Below are positions 23,249 through 33,100 of a stretch of DNA of 34,751 nucleotides, one piece after another. Below the pieces are notes generated by a model, which was given only the letters and a program-made list of their open reading frames with translations, had not been told where the DNA came from and ran no database searches. The position numbers were made by a program, and so were the translations under genes. Every line of letters starts with the position of its first letter. The first letter of the stretch is position 1. The DNA is from Deltaproteobacteria bacterium YD0425bin51 (GTDB lineage Bacteria > Desulfobacterota > Desulfobacteria > Desulfobacterales > YD0425bin51): NCBI GenBank assembly GCA_002753225.1, contig PDZS01000051.1:1-34751 (forward strand). Direction: 5' to 3'.

Positions 23249-23830
23249 ATGTTTAGTATAGATTTAATAAAAAAACTCAATTCAACTATAACAGATCCTA
23301 ATTTACGAGGGCTTCTTTTAGATTTAATGGGAGAAATTGAGAAAAGACAAGAAGAAACAGTTACAAAAAAAGATTTTAATGAATTAAAAGCTATTGTTTT
23401 TGAACTTGTCAAAACAACTCATGAATTAGCTGAAGCTCAAAAAAGAACTGAAATAGCTATAGAGAAGCTTACAATAGTTTGAGAAGTTGTTCTTAGACTA
23501 GATGATCAATCAAAATTGGAACAATTAGAAAAAAGGCTTTGATTTTAGTTTCGGCCATTGTCTTGAACCCTGATTTACTTGATTAAAAGATTTGCTTGAT
23601 GTTCAATAAATAAAGTAATCATGAAAATCTTTAAATCATGTGAATCATGGTTCAGACAAAGATGGCCGAAACTTAAATCAAGGTCAGAAAAAAATATTGA
23701 TGCTGTAAAAGCAATTTATGATCAGCCTATTATTCCAATGATTGTTACTCATATTGCTCATCCTAAAATTCTTAAAAAAACAACTGAAAAGGGAATATTA
23801 GTTATTCAAAGCTTTGACTGGATACAATGA
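23249..23830 (+). pseudogene. Broken coiled-coil / PD-(D/E)XK-like gene (DUF3782-type) with a repeat inside
   Basis: The intact 5' part (23249-23482, 77 codons) begins MFSIDLIKKLNS and carries the coiled-coil signature HELAEAQKRTEIAIEKL common to DUF3782-type proteins. It stops at TGA, but the same frame continues for 20 more codons (EVVLRLDDQSKLEQLEKRL) to a second TGA. Then comes a palindromic repeat (23541-23679). After it, a 3' piece reads AVKAIYDQPIIPMIVTHIAHPKILKKTTEKGILVIQSF, like the C-terminal VxVTH...EKGI strand and helix of the nuclease-like domain in that family. The central catalytic part is missing. The N-terminal fragment could still be translated: AGGAG lies about ten bases before its ATG. 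Family membership is inferred by eye from both ends. Confidence 0.55.
23541..23679. repeat. Imperfect palindromic repeat inserted in a gene remnant
   Basis: The left arm (23541-23593, GATTTTAGTTTCGGCCATTG...) and right arm (23625-23679, ...GATGGCCGAAACTTAAATC) are imperfect reverse complements of about 54 bases around a 31-base spacer. The RNA or single strand would fold into a long hairpin. The start of the 69-codon frame at 23621 (MKIFKSCESWFRQRWPK) is translated repeat, not a gene beginning. Confidence 0.78.
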
Positions 23831-23841
23831 TTTAACCCTGT

Positions 23842-23865
23842 AGAGACGCACGGCCGTGTGTCTCT
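23842..23865. repeat. Near-perfect GC-rich palindrome at the end of the activase gene
   Basis: AGAGACGCACGG is followed directly by CCGTGTGTCTCT, a 12-base stem with one G-T pair and no spare loop. It overlaps the TAG stop codon of the activase gene (23864-23866). It lacks a T-run, so it is not a typical terminator; it resembles dispersed palindromes found elsewhere in bacteria. Confidence 0.6.
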
Positions 23866-24631
23866 ATGCTTTCCTTCTAGCAATTACTGCAGCTCCTAAA
23901 GCTCCAATTAACTGGGGATCAATTGGAAGTTTTGATATTTCCATACGAAGTATTTGATTTAAAGCATAAACCAGTCCCTTGTTTTTTGCGCATCCTCCTG
24001 TTATTGCAACTTTTGGTCTTATCCCTACTTTTTTAAGTAACGTAAAACATCTTTTTGCTACTGCTCCTTGAATACCAGCAGCAATTCCAGAAGGCGAGTT
24101 TCTTTTGGCAAGAAGGCTTATTACTTCAGTTTCAGCAAAAACACTACATTGAGAAGTTACAGGTATAACATGCTTTGCAGTAAGAGACAAATCTGAAAAA
24201 GCCTCAAGTTCCATTCTAAATATTCGACTCATAGCTTCAAAAAATCTTCCAGTACCTGCAGCGCATTTATCATTCATTGCAAATTCTAAAACAGATCCAT
24301 CATCAGCAATAGCTATACCTTTTACATCCTGACCTCCTATATCAACTATTGTTTTTATACTTGGATCACATTCATAAACGCCTGCTGCGTGACATGTTAT
24401 CTCTGAAATATTTTCATTTGCAAAAGGAACTTCATTTCTTCCATAACCTGTTCCAATAAGATAAGATAGCTGATTTCCATTTAAAAGAGCTTTTCCTATT
24501 GCTGTTTTTGCTGTTTTTTCAGGGTCGATCTCGCTTGGAACGATAGATGAAGATATTATTTTTCCATTATCATCTAAAATAACTGCTTTTCCAGTTGTAG
24601 AACCAATATCGCATCCACCGTAATACTTCAT
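23864..24631 (-). CDS. 2-hydroxyacyl-CoA dehydratase activase (HgdC/BcrD-type ATPase)
   Basis: 255 residues. It is an ASKHA-fold ATPase that uses ATP hydrolysis to push one low-potential electron into the dehydratase/reductase. It shows phosphate-1 loop GGCDIGSTTGKAVILD, VDIGGQDVKGI, the cluster cysteines Cys123 (NDKCAAGTGRF) and Cys162 (TSQCSVFAETEV), and the adenosine motif AITGGCAKNKG. Two subunits would share one [4Fe-4S] cluster through these cysteines. GGAGG stands before the ATG. It is the third gene after two dehydratase subunits on the same strand, 17 bases downstream of the second. A single activase gene fits the HgdC type better than class I benzoyl-CoA reductase, which needs two related activator subunits. 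Confidence 0.94.
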   Translation of the reverse strand: MKYYGGCDIGSTTGKAVILDDNGKIISSSIVPSEIDPEKTAKTAIGKALLNGNQLSYLIGTGYGRNEVPFANENISEITCHAAGVYECDPSIKTIVDIGGQDVKGIAIADDGSVLEFAMNDKCAAGTGRFFEAMSRIFRMELEAFSDLSLTAKHVIPVTSQCSVFAETEVISLLAKRNSPSGIAAGIQGAVAKRCFTLLKKVGIRPKVAITGGCAKNKGLVYALNQILRMEISKLPIDPQLIGALGAAVIARRKA

Positions 24632-24648
24632 TTAAAATTCCTCCACAC

Positions 24649-26043
24649 CTATTTATCCAGGCGCTTTGCTTTCATTATATTTTCCATAAACTGCTCAACC
24701 TGAGCTATAATACCATCTCTTCCTACAATTCTTGTATCTGATAAATCATAATCTATTATAAGTAATGGAATTTTAGATTCTCTACACTTTTCCCTTAAAA
24801 TGCCATTTAATGCCTGTGTATTTTTACATCCTATATGACCAGCTATCCATATCATATCAAGGTTAAAATGTTTGTATATGTGGAACATGTCATTGAAGTA
24901 GTTTTCAGATGGCCCTCTTGTATGACGAGCCATAGGTCCCTGCATTATGATATTTGAAAGTCCCTTTAACATTGAATCAGGAGTTTTAGTATCTATAAAG
25001 GGCTGGCGGTTATAAGACATACTGTCCATAAGTAATGATACACCATATGCCTTTTCAGCCCATGCAAAAAGATCAATAAAATGAAGGGTGGGAGGATTCC
25101 ATAAAAGAGCTCTGTATTTTTCATTTGCAACTGCCTGCAAACCTTCTTTAAGATTTAACTTTGCAAGCTCTCCAATTTTTTCAAAAAGTCGTGTCGCAAT
25201 TTTTTGTCCAGGTGCTAAATTAAAACCCCATAGATGACTTAAATAAATTGGTTCAGCAGCCATTGGAGCAGGTTTTGTTCTTATTAAGTCCCATAATTCC
25301 AACTCAGCTTCAGCCATACGATTTCTTTCTTCACATATTTCACGCAAACGATCCCAATTCATTCTTCCTGGCGTATGTTGTTCAAGCCAGGCAATCATTT
25401 GCTTTAATTCATTGCTAAAATATTCAACAGCTCTTTCGTTATAAAAATTATAGGGAATATCAAGACGAAATACTGGTATATTTAACTTTTTTTCGATTAG
25501 CGTATATGCTGCCATTCCTCCATCACATGGAAGATTTGAAGTAACCATAGCAAGAGCCTCAGGAAGATGACCTTTTAAAGCAAAACCCATACTACTTTTG
25601 GGAAGACTGCAAATATCTGGTGGTACTCCTTCATTTTCAGAAATATCAATATATTGTTCCATTGATCTAGGCTCTACAAGGGGCATTAAAATTCCATTAA
25701 ATTCAATCATCCAAGTAGATAGTCCCATTGCTCTAAATATTTCAGGAGGCACCATATCTTCATGGAGAATCATCTTATCTTTATCATAAAATACACCTTC
25801 GAGCTGCTTAATAATACTGCTAACTACTTCTGAAATAACCATTGCATTTGCTTCAGCGTAGCGCGGAGTTCTTTTGGATACAAGCTTTAAGAGTAACGTA
25901 TTTGCCTTAATTAAAGATAGCATCCATGGATATTTCTTTAAATCCCTTATCATATCAAATGGACCATGTTTTAAACCCATCCAAAGCATCTTAAACCAAT
26001 TAAAAAGCCAATATCTTATATAAATCCAGAGCTTTTTTATCAT
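24649..26043 (-). CDS. 2-hydroxyacyl-CoA dehydratase / benzoyl-CoA reductase subunit, larger
   Basis: 464 residues of the HGD-D family, with an N-terminal extension (1-60) that is aromatic and basic. Candidate iron-sulfur ligands are Cys145 (PPDICSLPKS), Cys173 (SNLPCDGG) and Cys406 (GHIGCKNTQ), one in each position where the family places its cluster cysteines. IPVFRLDIPYNFYNERAVEYF and the C-terminal IPLLIIDYDLSDTRIVGRDG segment are typical. Such subunits bind the CoA substrate and perform a ketyl-radical elimination of water or a ring reduction. The actual substrate is unknown. Its start overlaps the stop of the other subunit by four bases (ATGA), so the two are made in equal amounts. Confidence 0.92.
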   Translation of the reverse strand: MIKKLWIYIRYWLFNWFKMLWMGLKHGPFDMIRDLKKYPWMLSLIKANTLLLKLVSKRTPRYAEANAMVISEVVSSIIKQLEGVFYDKDKMILHEDMVPPEIFRAMGLSTWMIEFNGILMPLVEPRSMEQYIDISENEGVPPDICSLPKSSMGFALKGHLPEALAMVTSNLPCDGGMAAYTLIEKKLNIPVFRLDIPYNFYNERAVEYFSNELKQMIAWLEQHTPGRMNWDRLREICEERNRMAEAELELWDLIRTKPAPMAAEPIYLSHLWGFNLAPGQKIATRLFEKIGELAKLNLKEGLQAVANEKYRALLWNPPTLHFIDLFAWAEKAYGVSLLMDSMSYNRQPFIDTKTPDSMLKGLSNIIMQGPMARHTRGPSENYFNDMFHIYKHFNLDMIWIAGHIGCKNTQALNGILREKCRESKIPLLIIDYDLSDTRIVGRDGIIAQVEQFMENIMKAKRLDK

Positions 26044-27152
26044 TTCACTATACTTTCCATAAATGCCTGAACTCTTGTTCTAAGTTGCCCTTCCCCTGTT
26101 AATCTATATTCTCTTTCTAATCTAAGTACCGGAATTCCTGATTTTCTTAAAGCAGATATCAAAGGAGTTATTTCTACTCCCCAAATATCACAAAATTTCA
26201 TTAGCTCAACAACAACTCCGTCTATTCTAAACTCTTTTATAAGCTCTAAAATCTTATTTACCCGCAGATCAAAATCTTCCATCATACGAGGACATAGAGT
26301 ATTATTAAATGTATGTTTGGCAATTGCATTAAAAGGATCACAATTTATATCAATTGGAGTAATTCCTGGCATTGAACCTGTACAGAAACGATCACATACA
26401 ACTATTCCTCCCATTGATTCAATAATTTTGATATAATTAGTATTATCTAAATGACTGCCAATTAACATCAAACGAGCTTTATGTTTAGTTTTACTCTCTT
26501 TATCTTTAACATCATTATAATAAGCCTCTATATGTTCAATCATCATCTCTTTAGGAACGCTATGAGATGCTAAAAAAAGCTTGTGAAATATTTCGCCAGT
26601 TATTGGCGTTTTCTCTTTTTTCCTAAGCTCGCTCACTTTATTTATAAGTTCCATAAAATTATTATGGTTCTTTATTGCAGAAAATAAAGAATCGTCATTA
26701 ATATTGATTCCAAAATGAGATGACATTGATTTAACAAGAGTTTTAAGTTCGTAAATATACCATGATAAAGCTGATTCTGTTCTCTTATGAGGAACATCTA
26801 TGATATGAATAAAAGATGGTTTTATAAGATATATCATATTATCATATAAACGACGCAAATGATCACATCCTGCTGCAAATACAAAGCCTCCTAAAAAATT
26901 ATAATGACCTTCTATTGCGTATTCCAAGAGGCTTTTAGTGTAAGAGCATATAACGCTTGATAGATAAACGTCTGCCATTTCTGTCCCTGAAATTTGTGGC
27001 GCACTAAGCCTTACAGGAAAAAGATTTCCTACAGACAAAAGTACTTCTGGAACATATCTGCAAGTGTAACCAATTGGTATTCGATTTGAAGATATGGCTT
27101 TTTCAACCAGTGAATTAAAATTATTTTCGATTATATTATCTAAATTTATCAT
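26040..27152 (-). CDS. 2-hydroxyacyl-CoA dehydratase / benzoyl-CoA reductase subunit, smaller
   Basis: 370 residues of the HGD-D family with canonical motifs: IGYTCRYVPEVLL (Cys31), SSVICSYTKS (Cys69), FAAGCDHLRR (Cys96), CDRFCTGS and VELMKFCDIWG near the C-terminus, and a final IPVLRLEREYRLTGEGQLRTR. These supply the ligands of a [4Fe-4S] or double-cubane cluster. With the 464-residue subunit and the activase it makes a complete three-part system. No CoA-transferase, dehydrogenase or electron-transfer gene is visible alongside, so the substrate cannot be deduced. Alternatives are a 2-hydroxyacyl-CoA dehydratase, a benzoyl-CoA-type reductase or a double-cubane-cluster protein. The gene starts 43 bases after the chemoreceptor stop and lacks a clear ribosome site. 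Confidence 0.93.
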   Translation of the reverse strand: MINLDNIIENNFNSLVEKAISSNRIPIGYTCRYVPEVLLSVGNLFPVRLSAPQISGTEMADVYLSSVICSYTKSLLEYAIEGHYNFLGGFVFAAGCDHLRRLYDNMIYLIKPSFIHIIDVPHKRTESALSWYIYELKTLVKSMSSHFGININDDSLFSAIKNHNNFMELINKVSELRKKEKTPITGEIFHKLFLASHSVPKEMMIEHIEAYYNDVKDKESKTKHKARLMLIGSHLDNTNYIKIIESMGGIVVCDRFCTGSMPGITPIDINCDPFNAIAKHTFNNTLCPRMMEDFDLRVNKILELIKEFRIDGVVVELMKFCDIWGVEITPLISALRKSGIPVLRLEREYRLTGEGQLRTRVQAFMESIVK

Positions 27153-27195
27153 GACAAAATCTTAAATGTCCCGAATTCTGTTTTAGGTATCTGCA

Positions 27196-29670
27196 TTATT
27201 CTACTTTAAATTGAGAAACAATTGCTGCTAGTTCATTTGACATTTTAGAAAGCTCTTTTGAGGAATCATTGGTTTTACCTGCACCTATTGAAGTATTCTT
27301 TGCATCTGCATTAATCCCTTCTATATTATTTGATATATTTTGTGATCCTATATAAGCCTCCCCTATAGATTTTGCAACTTCTTGAACACCAATCAGAAGT
27401 TTATGAATATGATCTGATACTTCTTGAGCTGTTTTTGATACATCTTCCATTGAACCCGAAATCTTATTTACAAGTTCTGCTGACTGGCCTGAGCTTTTTG
27501 CCATATTTTTTACCATATCAGCATTGTCTGCTACTGATTTAGATATTTCTAAAGCTGTTGTTGATTGTTCCTCAACTGCGCTTGCAATTGTGTTATTAAT
27601 ATCTGCTATTTGATTAATTATCTTGTTAATTTCTTCAACTGCAGTCACTGCTTCGTTTGTGCTTGATTGTATCTCGTCAATTAAAGCCGCTATCTCTTCT
27701 GTTGCATCTTTGGATTGTCTTGCCAGTTCTTTAACTTCCCCAGCAACTACAGCAAATCCTTTACCATATTCACCAGCTCCTGCCGCTTCAATAGTTGCAT
27801 TAAGCGCTAACATATCTGTTTTATCTGCTATATCTTTTATTACTCTAACAGCTTTACCTATTTGCTTAGAAGCCTTAACCAATGCATCCATTTTTATATT
27901 AATATCTGAAGTACGATTATTAGCATTCTTTGACACATGATTTGCATTAACAGTATTTTTTGCAACTTCATTAAGAGAGTTTGTCATCTCTTCAACAGCG
28001 GTTGCAATAGATGTAATACTGCTTAGCAAAGTATTGCCTGTTTTAGCCACCTGTGATACGTTTTCTGAAGTTTTAAGTGTATTATCTGTCACATTATTAA
28101 AAGTCAAAGACATTTTTTCTGTCATTATAGAAATATCAGATGCCAGCTTCTTTGACTCTTCAGCAGCTTCTGCAACAGTTTTTATACTTACAGATATTTG
28201 CTTATGAGCCGCTGCAACCATTCCAGACTGGTTATCAGTCTCTTGAGCTGATGATGCAAGCTGCATAGCAATATTTGACAGTCCTTCTGAAGAGGATGAT
28301 AATTTCATTATATTTGACTGTATTACCTTTATCATTTGACCTATATTTTGATGCAGTTTTTGAATTGATTTAGCAATAAGCCCCATCTCATCCTTTCTAA
28401 TCAACATATCATTTGTATCATTTGTTAAAAAATCTCCTTGAGCAAACTTATTTAGCTGTTTAGCTGCTATTTTAATTGGAACTGTAATATTTTTGACAAT
28501 AAAATATGCAGTTATTCCAAGTATTATAAAAACAATAATTGCACAAAATATTGAACGAATCACAACTGATCTAAGTATAGCAAAAGTTTCATTTTTAACT
28601 TCGTCATAATCATCTTCATATGTACCTGCTCCTATTACCCAATCCCATGGAGCGAAATATGTAATTGCTGCTATTTTCATTCTTGAATTGGATTCGTCCT
28701 TATTTTTCCAAGGGTATCTCTCAAAAAGAATAGACCCGTCTTGTGTCTGCAGTCCTTTTTTAATGATAGACTTTATAAAATAGTTCCCTTCACTATCCTT
28801 TGCTTCCCATATATTTTCTCCATCCCGCTCCCCATTTTTAGAAATTATATATAAACCTTCTTGACTCCCTTTACCTCCAAGAACATATGCATAACCTGTT
28901 TTTCCAACTTGAGCTTTTATAATAGCTTGCCTAAGTTCTTTATTTACGCTGTCCATTCCAACTCCGACATAGAGCATTCCTATCACTTTACTTTTGTCCA
29001 CTGAATCAAATATTGGTTCGTAAGCTGTTTCACACCATTCTTTTACAACAAAAGCTCTGCCATGATATATTTCACCTTTAAGAATAGATGTTATTATTGG
29101 GTTTGGAGTTCCATCTGGATTTTTATGTGGAATATATGTTCCTACTGCCCTTTTTCCATCAGAAGAAATTACGCTTGTGCATACTCGAAGCATGTCTCCA
29201 TCATCATTCATCCTTTGAAATATTGTTGTAGCATCTCTTGTATAATGTTTAACTCTATCAACAACTATAGATTCTGATTTTGGATCATAATTTTGCCCCA
29301 GCCATTTACCGCCAATTAAAATCTTAGGAAGTTTTACTTCTGTAACTTTTTTATCAAATTGATTCATTGCTTTCCATTCAACGCTCTCTTCAAAAGTAAT
29401 GTCACCAGCTTTTAATAATTCATCATGGGCTACCTTAAGGTTATAATCTAATCGTCTTATAGTCCTATCATGACTTGAAGAACATAAAAGATATATTGAT
29501 TCAGCATTTGTTTTTGCAATATTTTGCAGCATTAAATTAAGATTTTTATCAATTTTTATCTCAATATTCTTATTTTGAGATAAAGATGTAATTAACAAAA
29601 CAGCAGCAGTTATAAAAACAGAACCTGCTATTAAAGATATAATTTTAGTTTGAATTGAATGTATTTTCAC
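27196..29670 (-). CDS. Methyl-accepting chemotaxis protein with Cache_3-Cache_2-type sensor
   Basis: 824 residues. Membrane helix 1 (about 11-30) is followed by a ~340-residue periplasmic sensor made of two Cache-like halves (GRAFVVKEWCETAYEPIFD; IGMLYVGVG; MKIAAITYFAPWDWVIGAG), helix 2 (about 370-395) and HAMP. The long signalling coiled coil has a tip (TDMLALNATIEAAGAGEYGK) that departs from the common AARAGE to AAGAGE. The C-terminus ends in SQFKVE without the NWETF-type CheR tether. It should send a ligand signal to CheA/CheW, which are not in this window. It starts with GTG after a GGAG. The three downstream dehydratase genes follow in the same direction, so a shared transcript is possible. 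Confidence 0.95.
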   Translation of the reverse strand: MKIHSIQTKIISLIAGSVFITAAVLLITSLSQNKNIEIKIDKNLNLMLQNIAKTNAESIYLLCSSSHDRTIRRLDYNLKVAHDELLKAGDITFEESVEWKAMNQFDKKVTEVKLPKILIGGKWLGQNYDPKSESIVVDRVKHYTRDATTIFQRMNDDGDMLRVCTSVISSDGKRAVGTYIPHKNPDGTPNPIITSILKGEIYHGRAFVVKEWCETAYEPIFDSVDKSKVIGMLYVGVGMDSVNKELRQAIIKAQVGKTGYAYVLGGKGSQEGLYIISKNGERDGENIWEAKDSEGNYFIKSIIKKGLQTQDGSILFERYPWKNKDESNSRMKIAAITYFAPWDWVIGAGTYEDDYDEVKNETFAILRSVVIRSIFCAIIVFIILGITAYFIVKNITVPIKIAAKQLNKFAQGDFLTNDTNDMLIRKDEMGLIAKSIQKLHQNIGQMIKVIQSNIMKLSSSSEGLSNIAMQLASSAQETDNQSGMVAAAHKQISVSIKTVAEAAEESKKLASDISIMTEKMSLTFNNVTDNTLKTSENVSQVAKTGNTLLSSITSIATAVEEMTNSLNEVAKNTVNANHVSKNANNRTSDINIKMDALVKASKQIGKAVRVIKDIADKTDMLALNATIEAAGAGEYGKGFAVVAGEVKELARQSKDATEEIAALIDEIQSSTNEAVTAVEEINKIINQIADINNTIASAVEEQSTTALEISKSVADNADMVKNMAKSSGQSAELVNKISGSMEDVSKTAQEVSDHIHKLLIGVQEVAKSIGEAYIGSQNISNNIEGINADAKNTSIGAGKTNDSSKELSKMSNELAAIVSQFKVE

Positions 29671-29723
29671 TAATTACTCCATACTATAGTTTAAATGTTT
29701 GTAGGATGTTAAGAATAAATTAT

Positions 29724-29751
29724 TTGCAAAATTTGTCATAAGTCTTATAAT
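29724..29751 (+). promoter_or_regulatory. Candidate sigma70 promoter for the DUF1640-type gene
   Basis: TTGCAA (29724-29729), a 16-base spacer and a perfect TATAAT (29746-29751). Transcription would start near 29758, only about 17 bases before the ATG at 29775 but still including the GGAGGTG ribosome site at 29761-29767. Confidence 0.6.
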
Positions 29752-29774
29752 ATTTTTCATGGAGGTGTTAATTT

Positions 29775-30146
29775 ATGCTTATCGTTAATTTTGATACTCA
29801 TACCTATGTTAAAAAACTTTTATCTGCTGGTGTTCCAGAAAGACAGGCAGAAATCCAAGCAGATACTTTTAAAGAAGTAATTGATAGCCAGCTTGCCACT
29901 AAAAAAGATATAAAAGAGCTTGAAGTTTCTTTAAAGCAAAATATTAAAGAGCTTGATTTAAAAATTGAAACAGTAAAAGCAGATTTAAAGCGAGATATAA
30001 AAGAGCTTGAGATTAAGATAGAGGCTAAAATAGAATCTAAAGTTGAATCATCCAAAGCTGATATTATTAAATGGGTCGCTGGTATGCTTGTTGCACAAGG
30101 CGCTATTGTTGCCACGTTAGTTAAGCTCCTTTCCCGTGTTCCATGA
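29775..30146 (+). CDS. DUF1640-type coiled-coil protein with C-terminal membrane helix
   Basis: 123 residues. The N-terminal part FDTHTYVKKLLSAGVPERQA is the hallmark of DUF1640 (CCDC90-like) proteins. A long heptad coiled coil follows (LATKKDIKELEVSLKQ, then repeated IKELxxKIE units), ending in a single membrane helix (WVAGMLVAQGAIVATLVKLL). Related proteins are small membrane-tethered coiled coils; mitochondrial relatives modulate a calcium uniporter, but the bacterial role is unknown. It has its own good promoter and a strong GGAGGTG ribosome site, is divergent from the chemoreceptor gene and converges on the TorS-like kinase with 13 bases between the stops. It appears to be a single-gene unit. 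Confidence 0.85.
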   Translation: MLIVNFDTHTYVKKLLSAGVPERQAEIQADTFKEVIDSQLATKKDIKELEVSLKQNIKELDLKIETVKADLKRDIKELEIKIEAKIESKVESSKADIIKWVAGMLVAQGAIVATLVKLLSRVP

Positions 30147-30159
30147 TAACTTATGTTTA

Positions 30160-33100
30160 TTACTCCAAATTAATATTTAAAATTTTTGATATTTTTTTAA
30201 TAGCTTCAGCAGCGCCTATAATATCAAGTTCATCAAATGATTTTGTTAAATTATTAAATTCTAAATCTACTGAAGAACCTTTTATAAGTGGAGATAGCGC
30301 TTCAATACAATTTGTTGCCTCAGATAGATCATTTTCCATATATTGATACAAATTTCTTAGAAGGGGTACAACTTGATCTATTGGAATTAATTTATCTTTA
30401 TTTACTTCTGAATTATCTGCATTATTTTTAAATTTAGAAATAGATAATACAACTATTTGAAGATTTTTATCAAAAATATCTATTAATATGTTTATATCAT
30501 CAATTTTCTTATTTCTAAAAGCTTCTAATATATTAAACGCTGCTTCCTGAAGAGCATCTGCACCTATGTTTCCAGCTACGCCTTTCATAGTATGAGCTAT
30601 ACGTTCAGCTAGTTCATAGTCATTATCTTCCATTGCTTTTCTGATTTCATCTGTTGCATTTGAATGGTTTTTATAAAAACCTTCCAAAAGTTTAAAATAA
30701 AACTCTTGCTTACCTCCGAGCCTTGAAAGAGCAGCTTTCATATTTAGCCCTTTTAACTTTTCAGATGAATCTTCTATTGGTTTTGCCTCTTTAATTGGAA
30801 CTATATCAAGTTTTATCAATGTTTTTAAAACTGTAAGTAATGCTTCTAAATCTAATGGTTTAGTGAGATAATCATCCATCCCATGAGATATACACTTTTC
30901 CCTTTCCCCTTTTATGGCATGAGCAGTTAAAGCTACAATTGGTATTGACTTGTATTCTTTTGAATTTTCTCTGTAGGACTCTTCTATTTTACGTATTTCA
31001 TGTGTTGCAGAATAGCCGTCCATAATTGGCATCTGTACATCCATAAAAATGAGATTGTAAGTTCCTGTTTGAAATTTTTCTACTCCTTCTTTTCCATTAT
31101 TTGCAATGTCAACTTCAATTTGAAAACTTGATAATAATTCCTGAGCAACCTGCTGATTAATTATGTTATCCTCAACAAGAAGAACTTTTGCTCCTTTTAA
31201 TTTATCTATGTTTTTATCTTCAAAAGTAATTTCGACAACAGGCTCTTTATTGATAGCTGATTCTACACCAAATATATTCATAATAGTGTCAAACAATAGA
31301 GATGGTTTGACAGGCTTTGATAAAAAAGATTTGATCCCTTTTTCCATTGCTTTTTTTACGACTTCATCCTTATCAAAAGCAGAAACCATGACAATAAAAG
31401 GAACTTTATCTTTTGGAATTTCTTTATTTATCTTTACGCATGTATCAATGCCATCAATTCCTCCAGGCATTCTCCAATCCATAATAATCAGTTGAAAATT
31501 ATTTGCTGTTTTAATCTCTTGCAGTGCTTCTTCACCAGAACTAGCAAGTTTAACATCAAATCCAAAAGAATTAAGTATCTCAAAAAGAATCTCTCTAGCT
31601 GTTGCATTATCATCCACTACTAAAACTTTTAAGCCTTTTAATTTTGTTGGAACTTGTCTATTTTTTTCCTTTTTCTTGTTATTCTTATAAGAATCTAAGC
31701 CAAACCATGCAGTAAAAGCAAATATGCTACCTTTTTCCATCTCACTTTCAATGGAAATTTCACCATTCATCATTTCAACAAGGCGTTTTGATATAACAAG
31801 ACCAAGACCTGTTCCACCAAATTTTCTAGTTGTAGAAGTATCAGCCTGTGAAAATGCTGAAAATAGCTTTTGCTTATGTTCTAAAGTCATTCCAATTCCT
31901 GTATCTTTTACTAAAAAATATAATTTCACTTTTTCTTCTAATTTTTCTAACAATGTAACCCTTATATTTACTTCTCCTTTTTGAGTAAACTTAATTGAGT
32001 TAGAACAAAAATTAATAAGAATCTGGCTTAGTCTCAAAGGATCTCCGTCAAGAATTGGAGGAACGTCTGATGATATAGAAATATTTAATTCAACGCCTTT
32101 TTCATGTGCTTTTTGGGCAAATAAATCAGATATATGGTTTATGACCTCTTCTATTTTAAATCCAGTATATTCCATTTCAAGTTTGCCAGCTTCAATTTTA
32201 GAAAAATCAAGAATATCATTTAAAATGGTCAAAAGAGACTTGCTTGATATTTGAATTTTGTTCAAATAATCTTCTTGTTTTGGAGTTAGATTCGTTTTTA
32301 AAGCTAATTCAGAAAAACCTATGATCGCATTCATTGGCGTACGGATTTCATGACTCATATTTGCAAGAAAGTCAGCTTTTGCTTTAGATGCGAACTCTGC
32401 TGAATCTCTGGCTTCTCTCAAATCTTCTTGATGTTTTAAAATGACTTTCACAGTGCTATAAGCAATAAGCAATGACGAAATAAGAGACCCAATGCAAATG
32501 GCAATAATAATAATAACCCCTCTCGATTTTCTACTCTCCATCTCCTTATGAAGCTTTGCTACATTTTCCTGAACTCCAGCAACTAATATATTAATTTCAG
32601 AAGATAATTTTGAAGATAGATCTCGATTGTGATTTAGAAGTTCCTGAATCTGTTTATAAGTTACAACTTCTTCCTTAACCAGATAAAAAATATTATTTTC
32701 ACCTTCTCCCAAATATGAAAGCTTTGACTCTACATCAATAACGTTTCTGAACAAGATAGGATTTCTCTTGGCTAGTTCGCTGAATTGGAAAATATTTGTG
32801 GCTTCATGTAAAGCTCCCTTAGATTTTGTAAAACTTGTATAAATATCAGCAACCACATTGTCTTGTTCAACTTCTGCAGTTGCAGCAAGAAGGCTTAAAA
32901 GAAGATTCCCTTCTGCTTTTATATCCAAAGCATAGGTTAAATCTTTAACCGTTGAATTCATAAGCTCTGGAACAGATTTTTGAATATGTTTAGATAGTTC
33001 AGAAACCCCGTTATCTATAAGAATTTTTTCAGCAGCAATAAATTGACTTATCTTATTTTGAAATAAATTAAAATCTACAGAAATTGGCTTTCCCTTTTGT

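Noticed and set aside
23621..23830. An independent 69-codon gene
   Set aside because: Its first ~19 codons are the right arm of a palindromic repeat and the rest resembles only the C-terminal end of a larger family.
29683..29712. A promoter for the chemoreceptor gene (TTAACA, 18 bases, TATAGT on the minus strand)
   Set aside because: The predicted transcription start would fall downstream of the GGAG ribosome site, leaving almost no leader.
30143..30346. A plus-strand 67-codon frame opposite the end of the TorS-like kinase
   Set aside because: It is antisense to well-conserved kinase tail codons and matches nothing.
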